Source: Microbacterium sp. Root53
GTDB taxonomy: Bacteria; Actinomycetota; Actinomycetes; Actinomycetales; Microbacteriaceae
Length of the DNA stretch: 64,000 nt
Reading direction: 5' to 3'
Assembly (NCBI RefSeq): GCF_001426925.1
Contig: NZ_LMFR01000001.1
Coordinates: 49,639 to 113,638 of the forward strand
In this document: one piece after another, positions 37,188 to 47,592 of the stretch
Position numbering within the stretch: the first letter of the stretch is position 1
How the letters are laid out: the number at the start of each line of letters is the position of its first letter
Notes under the pieces: generated by a model
The model's input: only the letters and a program-made list of their open reading frames with translations
Told to the model about the DNA's origin: nothing
Database searches by the model: none
Made by a program: the position numbers and the translations under genes

Positions 37188-37457
37188 TCACCAGATGATG
37201 CCGCCGCCGGCCGAGATGCCGGCCCACGTGAGCGCCACGAAGATGCCGGCGAACACGACGGGCGCGATGCCCTTGCCCTGACGGCTGAGGCCCTTCAGCA
37301 GGGCGATCACGGCGAGCACGGCGGCGACCAGCGAGAGCCCGCCGCCGAGGATCAGCCCGATGAACAGCGGGATGGGCATGAGCACCAGTCCCGCGAGGCC
37401 CACCCAGAAGGCGGCCCAGGCGGTGCGGTTCGAGGACGACGTGTTCACGGAGCACAT
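37188..37457 (-). CDS. Small two- or three-helix membrane protein
   Basis: An 89-aa hydrophobic protein starting MCSVNTSSSNRTAWAAFW, with helices at about 13-35 and 38-58 and a third at 66-85. No family recognised with certainty; the spacing resembles DUF4190-like proteins. It starts seven bases after the stop of the upstream minus-strand gene, so the two are probably cotranscribed. Confidence 0.6.
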   Translation of the reverse strand: MCSVNTSSSNRTAWAAFWVGLAGLVLMPIPLFIGLILGGGLSLVAAVLAVIALLKGLSRQGKGIAPVVFAGIFVALTWAGISAGGGIIW

Positions 37458-37464
37458 GTGTCCA

Positions 37465-38232
37465 TCATGCGGCTTGGCGCGCGCCGATGGGCGCGATCGC
37501 CGCGCGGCGGCGGCCGATCGCGACGACCGCCCAGGCCACCAGGGCGATCGCGGCGGCGATGCCGACCACGTACAGCGCCACGCCCAGCGCGCCGCCGGTG
37601 GTGGGCGAGTGCGGGTCGAGGAACGGGTACGGGTACCACCACGCGTTGCCGGTCGCGGGCGCCACGACCGTGTTCGCCCGCAGCATCGTGTATCCGACCC
37701 AGGCGAGCGGGAAGACAAGGATGGTCGCGATCGCGCCCCAGCCGAGCGCGCGCCGGCGCGGGGCGATCAGCAGGTCGGCGAGCAGCGCGACGGGGCCGAT
37801 CACGTGCAGGATCTCGTTCGACCACGGCACCGTCGCCCCCTGCGGCAGCTGAACCCCGCGCAGCAGCAGGTTGTAGACGATGCCCGTGACGATCATGTAC
37901 GTCGTCACGCTCGCCAGCAGCATCGCCAGCCACTGCGGATCGCGGTCGGCGGTCGCGGCGCGCCAGGTCCAGACCGCCGCGACCAGCAGCACGACCGCCG
38001 AGGCCACGTTGGACTCGATCGTGAAGAAGCTGAAGAAGTTCGCCGCCACGGTCGGCAGATGGGAGCCGTGCGGCGTCTCCATCGCGGCGGCGTTCGACAG
38101 CGTGCGCTGCAGCTGCGCGAGCACGGCGATCAGGATGAGCGCCGCCACCGCGACGCGTGCGGCGGCCCACGCGCGATCGATCGGGGAGCGGGCGGGTTCG
38201 GCGACCGCGGGGGCGACGGCCTGCTGGGTCAT
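37465..38232 (-). CDS. Pr6Pr-type (FAR-17a/AIG1-like) membrane protein
   Basis: A 255-aa, six-helix protein. FFSFFTIESNVASAVVLL, VTGIVYNLLLRG, LHVIGPVALLADLL and YPYPFLDP are the landmarks of the bacterial Pr6Pr family. The ATG at 38232 is used; a GTG two codons earlier is possible. Function unknown; eukaryotic relatives in the FAR-17a/AIG1 clan are membrane hydrolases of fatty-acid esters, and the bacterial proteins are uncharacterised. Confidence 0.8.
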   Translation of the reverse strand: MTQQAVAPAVAEPARSPIDRAWAAARVAVAALILIAVLAQLQRTLSNAAAMETPHGSHLPTVAANFFSFFTIESNVASAVVLLVAAVWTWRAATADRDPQWLAMLLASVTTYMIVTGIVYNLLLRGVQLPQGATVPWSNEILHVIGPVALLADLLIAPRRRALGWGAIATILVFPLAWVGYTMLRANTVVAPATGNAWWYPYPFLDPHSPTTGGALGVALYVVGIAAAIALVAWAVVAIGRRRAAIAPIGARQAA

Positions 38233-38263
38233 GGCCACACCGTATCGCCCGCCGCGTCGGACG

Positions 38264-39385
38264 TCAGCCGCCGGGCAGCAGCTCGTACTCGGACATGCGG
38301 CGCTCGAACTCGTCCTCGTCGGCCTCGCTCAGGAGCCGCTCGGCGTAGAACATGATCTGCAGGCCCTCGAGCGGCTCTCCCGTGCGTGCGTGGTCGGCGT
38401 CGCGCGCCGTCCGCCACACGCCGGTCGCGTCGTGGGAGAGGTCCGTCATGGTGGCGTAGACCGCGACCAGGCCGTCGGGGCTCTCGCTGTACCACTCCCA
38501 GGTGACCTGGGTGCGGGGGTCGGCGCTGCCGTAGAACTTCTCCAGGATGCTCGGGTCCAGGCCCTGATCCGGGTCGTTGAACGCGATCATGCCCCACCAG
38601 TCGTGGGAGGCGAGCACGTCGTCGATCGTCCGCATGACCGCCAGCTTCCGGTCGTGGCCGCGGATCGGCTCGTTCGTCGCCGACACCTCGGAGCCGAACC
38701 GGACGAGCATCGACTCGCCGCCGTACCCGTTGCGCTCGGGGCGCAGGTCCTCGGGGAGCGGGTCGGCCCACGTGTACCCGTACTCGGCCGTGAGTCGATC
38801 CCGGATCTCGGCCGACAGGGCATCGGCGGTCGCCCGCACCTCCTCGAGGGACGGGCGGCCGAGGGTGTCCTCGAGGCGCTCGCCCTTCACGCCGGGGTGC
38901 TCCTCGAGGAACCGCTCCTCCTCGGTCCTCGTGCCCGCATAGCCGCCCTCCGCGGAGGTCCGCGTCGCGCTGAGCGCGCCGACCGTGCCCACGTTGATCA
39001 GCAGGACGAGCGCGAGCGACCATGCACCGAGCGTCCGCCCGCGCGCGGTCACCAGGGCGGCCACGACGAGCCCGACCACGAGGAGCTGGAACGCGAGGAA
39101 CGTCGCGCCGTACAGCGCGTCCGTGGCGCCGAGCGCGAAGGCGAGGACCAGGGCGAGCGCGAACAGCCCGCTCGCGCCGAGCGCGATCCAGCCGAGCAGG
39201 CCCGGCCGGGGGCGGGGCGCGCGCGGCGGCGGTGGGATCGGGGCGGCCCCGGGCGCCGGCACGCGCCGCGCGCCGCGATACCCACCGGGCGGCGGCAGGG
39301 GAGGAGCGCCGTCCGACTTCACCACGTAGCGCGCCCCCGTGTGCGCGTCGGGCCGAGGCGCGGGGCGCTCCTGCTCGTTCACCAT
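38264..39385 (-). CDS. Membrane protein with proline-rich N-terminus and extracytoplasmic domain
   Basis: Not recognised. 373 aa: residues 1-60 are Pro/Arg/Ala-rich and disordered; three helices (about 63-83, 90-110, 118-138) follow; the remaining 235 residues are hydrophilic, with WWGMIAFNDPDQGLDPS and WEWYSESPDGLVAVYATM suggesting a folded domain outside the membrane. It overlaps the 3' end of the TPR-like gene upstream by seven bases and thus belongs to the MoxR/VWA operon, which suggests a role in the same envelope process. Confidence 0.6.
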   Translation of the reverse strand: MVNEQERPAPRPDAHTGARYVVKSDGAPPLPPPGGYRGARRVPAPGAAPIPPPPRAPRPRPGLLGWIALGASGLFALALVLAFALGATDALYGATFLAFQLLVVGLVVAALVTARGRTLGAWSLALVLLINVGTVGALSATRTSAEGGYAGTRTEEERFLEEHPGVKGERLEDTLGRPSLEEVRATADALSAEIRDRLTAEYGYTWADPLPEDLRPERNGYGGESMLVRFGSEVSATNEPIRGHDRKLAVMRTIDDVLASHDWWGMIAFNDPDQGLDPSILEKFYGSADPRTQVTWEWYSESPDGLVAVYATMTDLSHDATGVWRTARDADHARTGEPLEGLQIMFYAERLLSEADEDEFERRMSEYELLPGG

Positions 39386-40125
39386 GGCCTGTCCGTCCCC
39401 GCGCCCGACTGACCGTCGTCTCCCGAGTTCTCTCGCTCGTCCTGTCCCTGCGTGAGCTTGTCCTCGAGCTCCTGCAGCTGCTCCTCGGAGGGCTGATCCG
39501 GTTGCTGCTCCTCTTCCGGCGGGTCCTCTCCCTCCCCGCCGCCGGAGGGAGGCGGCGGCTGCTGCTTCTCGAGCAGCCGCTCCTCCAGCTCGTCGATGCT
39601 CTGGTCGGCGCTGCGCTCCTCATCCGGCGATGCGGCGTCGGCCTCGGGCGTGTGGCACTCGGCCGGGGTGTCGGCCACGACCTCCAGGCCCTCGGTGTAG
39701 AACCGGGACGCGGCGGCCTCGTCGCCCGCCTGGCGGGCCGCGTCGCCCTGCCATTCGATCGTGATGCCGAGGTCGATCCACACGGCGCACGCCTCGAGCC
39801 CGGGCGCGAGCGGCAGCGCCTGCTCGAACAGCGCCCGGGCCTCCTCGAGCCGGCCGGACGCCGCGAGGGGCACGCCCGCGTCGTACGGCGCCTTGTACGG
39901 CTCGAACCAGTTCGCGACGCCCAGCACGCCCGCGGCCGCGATCGCGCCCTGGTGGTCGCCCGCGACGTACCCCGTGATCGTGCGGTGCGCCAGCGCGTAC
40001 ATCGAGAGGATCTTGACCGGCAGCAGCAGCGCGATCGCCGCGAGCGGCACCGCGATCCACAGCAGGATGCGCCGCAGCCGTGCGCGGCGCCGGTTCGCCG
40101 CGACGAGGTCGTCCGGGGTGGTCAC
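39379..40125 (-). CDS. TPR-like membrane protein of the MoxR/VWA operon (BatC/BatE-like)
   Basis: A 248-aa protein with one N-terminal helix (about 20-45), a region with tetratricopeptide-like helices (GRLEEARALFEQALPLAPGL; QAGDEAAASRFYTEGLEVVA) and a long, very acidic Pro/Gln/Glu tail. In Bat operons of other bacteria a TPR protein follows the two VWA proteins, and the order here is the same. GTG start overlapping the VWA stop by four bases. Confidence 0.7.
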   Translation of the reverse strand: MTTPDDLVAANRRRARLRRILLWIAVPLAAIALLLPVKILSMYALAHRTITGYVAGDHQGAIAAAGVLGVANWFEPYKAPYDAGVPLAASGRLEEARALFEQALPLAPGLEACAVWIDLGITIEWQGDAARQAGDEAAASRFYTEGLEVVADTPAECHTPEADAASPDEERSADQSIDELEERLLEKQQPPPPSGGGEGEDPPEEEQQPDQPSEEQLQELEDKLTQGQDERENSGDDGQSGAGTDRPW

Positions 40126-41126
40126 GGCGCACCCCCTTCCGCGCGCCGGCCCGCGATCCGCAGGATGCCCGGGATGGCGCCCGCGAGCAGCGCCGCGTCC
40201 ACGGCGAGCAGGCCCACGACCATCAGCGCCACGATCCAGGACAGGTCGGTCACGTCGCCCGTCGAGCCGGAGGGCTGCGTGGTCGTGGAGGTGGGCGCCG
40301 CCGGCAGCGACGGCTCCGTGCCGGGTGTGCGGTGCTGGTATTCGACGCCGAGGTCCGCGGCGATCGTGCGCAGGGCGTCCTCGTCGATGCGCGAGAGCGC
40401 GGGCTCGTCTCCGTCCTGGATGTACTCGTCGGCGCCCTCGCCGAGCCCGCCCGTCTGCACCTTCATCCGGCCGCCCTCTGCCGTGCCGTAGCCGAAGACG
40501 GCGCCGCCGTCGACGAGCTCGCCGCCGCCGCGGAGCGACTCGGGCTGCGACGCGGCGGTCTGCTCGCCGTCTCCGAGGTAGAAGACCATGCGTGAACGCT
40601 CGGACGACGCCGCAGCGTTCCGCAGGGTCTCCTCGAGCAGGTCGGCCGCGATCCCGATCGAGCTGCCGCGCGAGTTCTGCGTGGGCTCGGGGCGCAGCAC
40701 CTCCATGGCCGAGCGCAGCGCGGCCGTGTCGGTCGTGAGCGGCAGGCGCAGCTCGGCCGACGCGTCGAACGTGATCAGGGCGAACCGCGCGCCGGGGTAC
40801 TCCGCGACCAGCGCCGCGACGTCCTCACGCACGCCGTCCAGGCGCGGGGCGCCGTCGGCCCAGTCCTCGGCCACGATGCTCGCGGTGCTGTCGACCAGGA
40901 TCACAACGTCGGTGTCGGTCGTCAGGGTCTGCAACTGCCCGCCCGGGATGCCCGGGCGCAGCGCGAGCACGAGGCACGCCAGCACGGTCACGGTGCGCAC
41001 GATCCAGGCGGTGCGCGTGCGGCCGTCCGGCGCGGTGACGACGCACCGGACCGTCACGAACAGGCCCGCGGCGGCGATCAGGATCAGCAGCAGCGGATGC
41101 AGGACGGGCTGGAGGACGAGGTTCAC
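40122..41126 (-). CDS. VWA-domain membrane protein (BatB-like)
   Basis: A 334-aa protein with two N-terminal helices, a von Willebrand factor A domain (VVILVDSTASIVAEDW with the D-x-T/S-x-S MIDAS start; RFALITFDASAE) and a C-terminal helix near residues 300-325. The MIDAS motif reads DSTAS rather than DxSxS, a mild deviation. GTG start, four-base overlap with the upstream VWA gene. Confidence 0.8.
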   Translation of the reverse strand: MNLVLQPVLHPLLLILIAAAGLFVTVRCVVTAPDGRTRTAWIVRTVTVLACLVLALRPGIPGGQLQTLTTDTDVVILVDSTASIVAEDWADGAPRLDGVREDVAALVAEYPGARFALITFDASAELRLPLTTDTAALRSAMEVLRPEPTQNSRGSSIGIAADLLEETLRNAAASSERSRMVFYLGDGEQTAASQPESLRGGGELVDGGAVFGYGTAEGGRMKVQTGGLGEGADEYIQDGDEPALSRIDEDALRTIAADLGVEYQHRTPGTEPSLPAAPTSTTTQPSGSTGDVTDLSWIVALMVVGLLAVDAALLAGAIPGILRIAGRRAEGGAP

Positions 41127-42121
41127 AGGCGCGCCCTCCACATCAGCGCGGCGCCGCCCAGCACGGCCGCGAGCAGCACGACGATCCACACGTCCGGCAC
41201 GTCGCGCCACACGACCTGCGCCTCGCCGCGCAGCGCGGTCGCCGCCTCCTCCTGCACCTCGTCGATGATCTCGCCCACGGTCGTCGCGCCGCGCAGTGCG
41301 TACGCCTGCCCGCCCGTGGCCTCGGCCGCCGCGATCAGCTCCGCACTGGCCCGCGCGTCCTTGCCCTCGACCGGGTTGAGTGCGAACACGCGCACGCCCG
41401 CGGAGGCGGCGTAGGCCGCGGCCTCGTCGAGCGTGACCACGCCGGCGCCGAACACCTCGTTGTCGGTCGCGAGGATGATCGTCCGCGACCGCTCGTCGTC
41501 GCGGTGGTCGAACCGCAGAGCGCACGCCGCGAGGCCATCGCCGATCAGCGAGGCGCCCGCGCCGTTGAGCGTGCCCGCCCAGTGCTCGGGGATCTCGCTC
41601 CTGTGGTCGTCGAAGCTCGCCCTGATCGTGGCGAGGTGGGCGCGCACGAACGCGTAGTCGTCCGTGAGGGGGAAGACCTGCACGGGCGAGCTGTTGAAGA
41701 TCGTGAGCCCGATGCGCTCGCCCTCGAAGCCGTCGACCAGCTCCTCGAACACCTCGATGACCTCGACGTCGACCTCGCTCATCGAGCCCGACACGTCGAG
41801 GCACAGCATGATGTCGCGGCTCGTGTCGACCGGCTGGATGGTCTGCGCCGCGAGAGGCCGGGCCGCGACCACCCCGGCCACGCCGGCGGCCGCGACGAGA
41901 AGCCCGAGCGCTCCCGCGACCGCGGCGGCGCGGCGCCGCGTGGCGCGCACGACGCTGGGGAGCTCACGCAGCCGCTCGGCGCGCGCGACCGGCAGGGCGT
42001 CGCCGCCCGACGCCCCGCCGCGTCGGGCGAGCAGCACGCCGAGCCCGATCGCGGCGCCCACGATGAGCACCGCGACGGCGATGAGCCACGGGGTCGCGAG
42101 GTGCATCGGGATCAGTGCCAT
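41123..42121 (-). CDS. VWA-domain membrane protein (BatA-like)
   Basis: A 332-aa protein: helix at about 10-32, helix at about 68-90, VWA domain with an intact MIDAS (DIMLCLDVSGSMSEVD) and SRTIILATDNE, and a C-terminal helix. The DUF58-VWA-VWA order is that of the Bat (aerotolerance) operons, whose complexes with MoxR ATPases are thought to assemble or activate envelope proteins. It overlaps the upstream gene by ten bases. Confidence 0.85.
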   Translation of the reverse strand: MALIPMHLATPWLIAVAVLIVGAAIGLGVLLARRGGASGGDALPVARAERLRELPSVVRATRRRAAAVAGALGLLVAAAGVAGVVAARPLAAQTIQPVDTSRDIMLCLDVSGSMSEVDVEVIEVFEELVDGFEGERIGLTIFNSSPVQVFPLTDDYAFVRAHLATIRASFDDHRSEIPEHWAGTLNGAGASLIGDGLAACALRFDHRDDERSRTIILATDNEVFGAGVVTLDEAAAYAASAGVRVFALNPVEGKDARASAELIAAAEATGGQAYALRGATTVGEIIDEVQEEAATALRGEAQVVWRDVPDVWIVVLLAAVLGGAALMWRARL

Positions 42122-42594
42122 TCGGCCACCACCCTGCGCGCCGCCGCGGCGCCCGCGAGCGGATCGATCGCGGGCCCGCGCCCGAAGATGCTCGGGTAGT
42201 AGTGGCGGCGCAGCGCGTCCACGAGGCTCGGCTGCACGCCGCGCGCGACCAGGTCGTCGAGCGCCAGCACGGGCGCCTCCAGGCCGCTGTATTCGTTCAC
42301 GAAGCGGCGGGTCAGGCGGCTGAGCTCGAGGTTGGCCCGCCGCGCATCCAGCTCGTGGGCGCGGTACGCCCGCTCGATCTCGTCGATGTCCGCGAGGTAC
42401 TCGTGGCGCAGCTGCGCGACCGCGTCGAGCACGCTGGGGGCCGGCTCCCCGGCCTCGCGCCTCGGCCGGCGCTGCCGCGTGAGGAACAGGATCAGCCAGA
42501 ACGCCAGGATCACCAGGGCGATCACCCCGAACGCCAGCAGCATCCAGCCGGGCGCGTACTGCACGGGCGGGTACAGCTCGTCAGGCTCCGACAT
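42112..42594 (-). CDS. Small membrane protein of the MoxR/VWA operon (DUF4381-like)
   Basis: A 160-aa protein with one N-terminal helix (about 16-39), an RQRRPRRE stop-transfer stretch and a mostly helical cytoplasmic domain. Size, topology and position between DUF58 and the first VWA gene fit DUF4381-type proteins; sequence similarity is weak. It overlaps the DUF58 gene by 14 bases. Confidence 0.65.
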   Translation of the reverse strand: MSEPDELYPPVQYAPGWMLLAFGVIALVILAFWLILFLTRQRRPRREAGEPAPSVLDAVAQLRHEYLADIDEIERAYRAHELDARRANLELSRLTRRFVNEYSGLEAPVLALDDLVARGVQPSLVDALRRHYYPSIFGRGPAIDPLAGAAAARRVVAEWH

Positions 42595-43465
42595 GCGCCC
42601 TCCGGCTGAGCATGCGCAGCAGCGCCGGCACGGCGTCGTCCTGCGACGCGAGCTCGGCGTGGCTGATCTCGAGGGCCGTCAGCACTTCGGCGCGCCGCGC
42701 GTCCGCCGCCGCACGCTCGGCGGCGAGCTCGGTCGCGATCGCGGGGTCGCCGTGCAGGAAGTCGGGCACGCGCCAGCCGCTGTCCACGTCGCGGCGCCCG
42801 TCGCGGCCCGCGCGCGAGCGGATCGGATCCGCATCCCGCAGCGTGAGCCACACCAGGTCGTGCTGCGTGCGCAGCCGGCGCAGCAGCCGCTCCGTCTCGG
42901 CCGTGACCGGCGCCTCGTCCGTGACGACCACCACGATCATCCGGCGCGCGATCGTGCGCGCCACGAAGTCGAGCAGGCGCTCGCGCGCGCTCGCCGCATC
43001 CGCGTCGCGGATGGCGCCGTCGATCGCGCGCAGCGCGTGCTCGAGCGCGCCCTCGCTCCTCTTGGGAGGCAGGCGCCGCACCCGCGCGGCGTCGCCGAAG
43101 ACGACCGAGAAGTCGTCGTGCCGCAGCGTGAGCATGCCGAGCGCGCCGACGGCCAGCACCGCGAGCTCGCGCTTGGACCGCTCGTCGCCCGCCAGTGCGC
43201 CCATCGCCCGGCCCGTGTCGACCACGAACAGCACGGTGTGCGCGCGGATGGCGCGCGTGCGCTTGACGAGCAGCGTGCCCAGCCGCGCCGTGGCCCGCCA
43301 GTCGATGTCGCGCACCTCGTCGCCGTGCTCGTACTTGCGCAGGTCCTCGAAGTCGTTGCTGCGGCCGCGCAGCAGCGATGCGTACGCGCCGTCGAGCGCG
43401 TGCATCGACTTCTTCGTGGCGTGGATGAAGAGCTTGCTCTTCACGCGCGTGATGAGGGTGGTCAT
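42581..43465 (-). CDS. DUF58-domain protein
   Basis: A 294-aa cytosolic protein. GRSNDFEDLRKYEHGDEVRD followed by IDWRATARLGTLLVKR is the DUF58 signature (quoted in two parts), and VLFVVDTGRAMG begins a VWA-like fold. The ATG with a 26-base gap after moxR is chosen. DUF58 proteins nearly always accompany MoxR ATPases and are presumed adaptors. Confidence 0.92.
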   Translation of the reverse strand: MTTLITRVKSKLFIHATKKSMHALDGAYASLLRGRSNDFEDLRKYEHGDEVRDIDWRATARLGTLLVKRTRAIRAHTVLFVVDTGRAMGALAGDERSKRELAVLAVGALGMLTLRHDDFSVVFGDAARVRRLPPKRSEGALEHALRAIDGAIRDADAASARERLLDFVARTIARRMIVVVVTDEAPVTAETERLLRRLRTQHDLVWLTLRDADPIRSRAGRDGRRDVDSGWRVPDFLHGDPAIATELAAERAAADARRAEVLTALEISHAELASQDDAVPALLRMLSRRAHVGA

Positions 43466-43491
43466 GGGGTCGCCGTGATCGGGGCGGGGCC

Positions 43492-44508
<1,017 letters not shown>

Positions 44509-44624
44509 GCTTCCCCCTTCACGGACGGGGCATCGGTCGCCCGCGACCGTCCCCCGGCGGTCAGCCTAGTGCGCGCCCGCCCCGCCCGGAGGGCCCGGTC
44601 CGCGGGTGGTTCTGCCCTCGCCGG

Positions 44625-44630
44625 TAGACT
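44625..44630 (+). promoter_or_regulatory. purA -10 element
   Basis: GGTAGACTGG contains TAGACT (44625-44630), about 90 bases before the purA ATG. No convincing -35. The rest of the 211-base gap between moxR and purA holds no gene; AAGGGGAAA is the purA ribosome-binding site. Confidence 0.45.
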
Positions 44631-44719
44631 GGCCGAGGCCCAGAACGCAGCCCGACAACCGGGAGAGAGGTCGTGGGCAAACCGAGCCGTCGGCTCGTGC
44701 ACAAGACAAGGGGAAACCC

Positions 44720-46006
44720 ATGCCGGGAATCGTGATCGTCGGCGTCCAGTGGGGCGACGAGGGCAAGGGCAAGGCCACCGACCTCCTCGGGGACCGCACC
44801 GACTGGGTCGTCAAGTTCAACGGCGGCAACAACGCCGGCCACACCGTCGTGATCGGCGACGAGAAGTACGCGCTCCACCTGCTGCCGTCGGGCATCCTGT
44901 CGCCCGGCGTGACGCCCGTGATCGGCAACGGAGTGGTCATCGACCTCGAGGTGCTGTTCGCCGAGCTCGACGCGCTGTCGGCCCGCGGCATCGACGTGTC
45001 GAAGCTCAAGGTGAGCGCCAACGCGCACATCATCACGCACTACCACCGCACGCTCGACAAGGTCACGGAGCGCTTCCTCGGCAAGCGCCAGATCGGCACC
45101 ACGGGCCGCGGCATCGGCCCGGCCTACGCCGACAAGATCAACCGCGTCGGCATCCGCGTGCAGGACCTGTTCGACGAGTCGATCCTGCGCCAGAAGATCG
45201 AGGGCGCGCTCGACCAGAAGAACCACCTGCTGGTGAAGGTGTTCAACCGCCGCGCGATCACGTGCGACGAGATCCTCGAGGACCTGCTGTCGTACGCCGA
45301 CCGCATCAAGCCGATGGTCGCCGACACCGGCCTGCTGCTGAACGAGGCGCTCGACGCCGGCGACGTGGTGGTGTTCGAGGGCGGCCAGGCCACGATGCTG
45401 GACGTCGACCACGGCACGTACCCGTTCGTCACGTCGTCGTCCGCGACGGCGGGCGGCGCCTCGACCGGATCGGGCGTGGGCCCCGGCCGCCTCGACCGCA
45501 TCGTCGGCATCGTGAAGGCCTACACGACGCGCGTCGGCTCGGGCCCGTTCCCGACCGAGCTGTTCGACGAGCAGGGCGACTGGCTGCGCAAGCGCGGCTT
45601 CGAGTTCGGCACCACGACCGGCCGGCCGCGCCGCGTCGGCTGGTACGACGCCCCCATCACGCGCTACGCCACGCGCGTGAACGGCATCACCGACCTCGTG
45701 CTGACCAAGCTGGACATCCTGACCGGGCTCGATGAGATCCCCGTGTGCGTGGCCTACGACGTCGACGGCACCCGCTTCGACGAGCTGCCCGTGAACCAGA
45801 CCGACTTCCACCACGCCAAGCCGATCCTGGAGATGTTCCCCGGATGGCAGGAGGACATCTCGACGGCGCGCACGTTCGAGGACCTGCCCCAGAACGCGCA
45901 GGACTACGTGCTCGCGCTCGAGAAGATGAGCGGCACCCGCATCTCGGTGATCGGCGTGGGCCCCGCCCGCGACGCCGTGATCGTGCGTCACGACCTCCTG
46001 GACTGA
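44720..46006 (+). CDS. purA: Adenylosuccinate synthetase
   Basis: GTP-dependent synthesis of adenylosuccinate from IMP and aspartate; 428 aa. [14 protein letters not shown] at residues 8-21 is the GTP/Mg loop with the catalytic Asp13; NNAGHTVV carries the catalytic His41; [13 protein letters not shown] and GPFPTEL are further signatures. Single-gene unit closed by a palindromic terminator. Confidence 0.98.
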   Translation: MPGIVIVGVQWGDEGKGKATDLLGDRTDWVVKFNGGNNAGHTVVIGDEKYALHLLPSGILSPGVTPVIGNGVVIDLEVLFAELDALSARGIDVSKLKVSANAHIITHYHRTLDKVTERFLGKRQIGTTGRGIGPAYADKINRVGIRVQDLFDESILRQKIEGALDQKNHLLVKVFNRRAITCDEILEDLLSYADRIKPMVADTGLLLNEALDAGDVVVFEGGQATMLDVDHGTYPFVTSSSATAGGASTGSGVGPGRLDRIVGIVKAYTTRVGSGPFPTELFDEQGDWLRKRGFEFGTTTGRPRRVGWYDAPITRYATRVNGITDLVLTKLDILTGLDEIPVCVAYDVDGTRFDELPVNQTDFHHAKPILEMFPGWQEDISTARTFEDLPQNAQDYVLALEKMSGTRISVIGVGPARDAVIVRHDLLD

Positions 46007-46018
46007 CGCGAGAGCACC

Positions 46019-46054
46019 GACGGAGGGCCCGGCCGATCGGCCGGGCCCTCCGTC
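46019..46054. terminator. purA terminator, 36-bp palindrome
   Basis: GACGGAGGGCCCGGCCGA (46019-46036) is followed directly by its complement (46037-46054), forming an uninterrupted palindrome 12 bases after the purA stop. The hairpin would have a minimal loop. Confidence 0.8.
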
Positions 46055-46115
46055 GCTCCCGGGCGGCGCCGGCCTCGGCTGATCGCGGGCGCCCGACTCT
46101 GCGAGGATCGAGCGC

Positions 46116-47450
46116 ATGAGGTTCTGGATCGGGGCGCGCGGCGCCGACATGAAGTCCGAGGCGCGCGGCATCATGGCCGGCACGGCCGGCGAGCCCGACT
46201 CGCCGCTCGCGAGCGGACCGCTGGGTCTCGTCGGCGACGCGGTCGAGGCGCTCTCGCCGACGTGGCTCGCCGCGCATCCGTCGCTCGACGTCGTGTATGC
46301 GGCGCTCGAGGGGGAGGGGCGCGTCGCCGCGTTCCGCCGCACGGGAGAGGCGACCCTCGCCCCGCTCGGCTCGCCGGTCGAGGCGGGGGAGACGGTGTGC
46401 CACGTCAGCGTCGCGCCCGACGGGTCGCACCTGATCGCGGCGGCGTGGGGGGACGGCACCGTGACGCACGTCGCGCTCGACGGGGCCGGGCGCCTCGGCG
46501 CGCGCACCGAGGCGGAGCCGTCCGCCGACCCGTACGACGGCGGGGCGCCCCGCCAGGCTCCCGACGCCGCGGCGCTGGTCGCGGAGCAGGGCGGCGTCGC
46601 CGACCTCCGTGCGCTGGTCGACCGCGGCGCCGACGCGTCGCAGCTGGCCGCGATGCTCGCGGGATCCACCCCGACCCCGGCGATCGGCGCGGACGCCGGG
46701 CTCGACGAGATCCTCGCCCTGTTGGGGCAGTCGAAGAACCCGTTCGACGACCCCGCCGTGCGCGACATCCTGCGCGGTGCGGCGCAGGAACCGGCGTCGC
46801 CGCTGGCGGGGGCCGTGGACCTCGGCGGCGCGGTCGGCGCTCCGGACGAGCCCCGCACGCCCCGCGCCCACTGCTCCGTGTTCCTGCCGCGCGGGCTCGT
46901 CGCGACCACCGACCTGGGCTACGACCTCGTAAGGTTCTGGCGCACGTCGCCGCGCGGTCTGAAGCTCGACCACGAGGTCGCGCTGCCGCTCGGCACGGGG
47001 CCGCGGCACATGGTGCTGCATCCGAGCGGGCACCTGTACGTCGTGACCGAGTACACGTGCGAGGTCTTCGTGCTCTCGCCCGGGCCGGACGGGAGGTGGG
47101 CGCTGCGCTCGGGACTGGCGGCCTCGCCGGGGTCGCTTCCCGGCGACACCGCCGCGGAGCTCGCCCGCTCGCGCGACGGCGGGTTCCTGTACGCCGGCCT
47201 GCGCGGCAGCGACACGATCGCCGTGCTGCGCGTGCGCGGCGAGGGCGATCGCCTCGAGCAGGTCGCGCTCGCCGAGTCGGGCGTGCGCAAGCCGCGCCAC
47301 CACGTGGTCGTGCGCGACACCGTCCTCGTGGCCGGCCAGGGGTCGGACGAGGTGGTCTCGCTGGCGGTCGACGAGCGCACCGGCGTGCCCGGCCGCGTCC
47401 GGCACCGCCTCGCGGTCCCGACGCCGCAGCACATCCTGCCGGTCCGGTAG
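46116..47450 (+). CDS. Lactonase-family (6-phosphogluconolactonase-like) beta-propeller with an inserted segment
   Basis: A 444-aa protein with seven-bladed-propeller sequence: MRFWIGARGADMK at the N-terminus, VSVAPDGSHLIAAAWGDG, GTGPRHMVLHPSGHLYVVTE (the most conserved YbhE/Pgl segment) and a C-terminal DEVVSLAVDERTG. Usual family length is about 330-350. The excess is a segment of about 90 residues (roughly 135-225), rich in Ala, Asp and Pro with helical predictions, sitting between two blades just before DEPRTPRAHCSVFLP. Function as a lactonase is inferred only from the family. Confidence 0.8.
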   Translation: MRFWIGARGADMKSEARGIMAGTAGEPDSPLASGPLGLVGDAVEALSPTWLAAHPSLDVVYAALEGEGRVAAFRRTGEATLAPLGSPVEAGETVCHVSVAPDGSHLIAAAWGDGTVTHVALDGAGRLGARTEAEPSADPYDGGAPRQAPDAAALVAEQGGVADLRALVDRGADASQLAAMLAGSTPTPAIGADAGLDEILALLGQSKNPFDDPAVRDILRGAAQEPASPLAGAVDLGGAVGAPDEPRTPRAHCSVFLPRGLVATTDLGYDLVRFWRTSPRGLKLDHEVALPLGTGPRHMVLHPSGHLYVVTEYTCEVFVLSPGPDGRWALRSGLAASPGSLPGDTAAELARSRDGGFLYAGLRGSDTIAVLRVRGEGDRLEQVALAESGVRKPRHHVVVRDTVLVAGQGSDEVVSLAVDERTGVPGRVRHRLAVPTPQHILPVR

Positions 47451-47460
47451 CCCGCTCTCC

Positions 47461-47555
47461 CGACACGACGCAGGACCTGCGCCGGATCCCGGGCGTGTTC
47501 CGGGGCCGTGCGGCCGGAAACGCCGATCATGGCACTGAGGTCCTGCATTGTGTCA
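47461..47555. repeat. Intergenic inverted-repeat element with CGACACGACGCAGGACCT ends, copy 2
   Basis: The left end CGACACGACGCAGGACCT (47461-47478) matches the reverse complement of 47538-47555 in 15 of 18 positions. A central CCGGAAAC (47514-47521) is shared with the copy at 29455-29542. It lies between the lactonase-like gene and chorismate mutase. Confidence 0.7.
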
Positions 47556-47580
47556 GGCAGGAGCGACCCCGCGGCCCCGG

Positions 47581-47586
47581 TAATCT
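47581..47586 (+). promoter_or_regulatory. -10 element of a probable leaderless chorismate mutase transcript
   Basis: TAATCT is followed by exactly six bases (CGACGC) and the ATG at 47593, with no ribosome-binding site between them: the same geometry as at hemA. Confidence 0.55.
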
Positions 47587-47592
47587 CGACGC

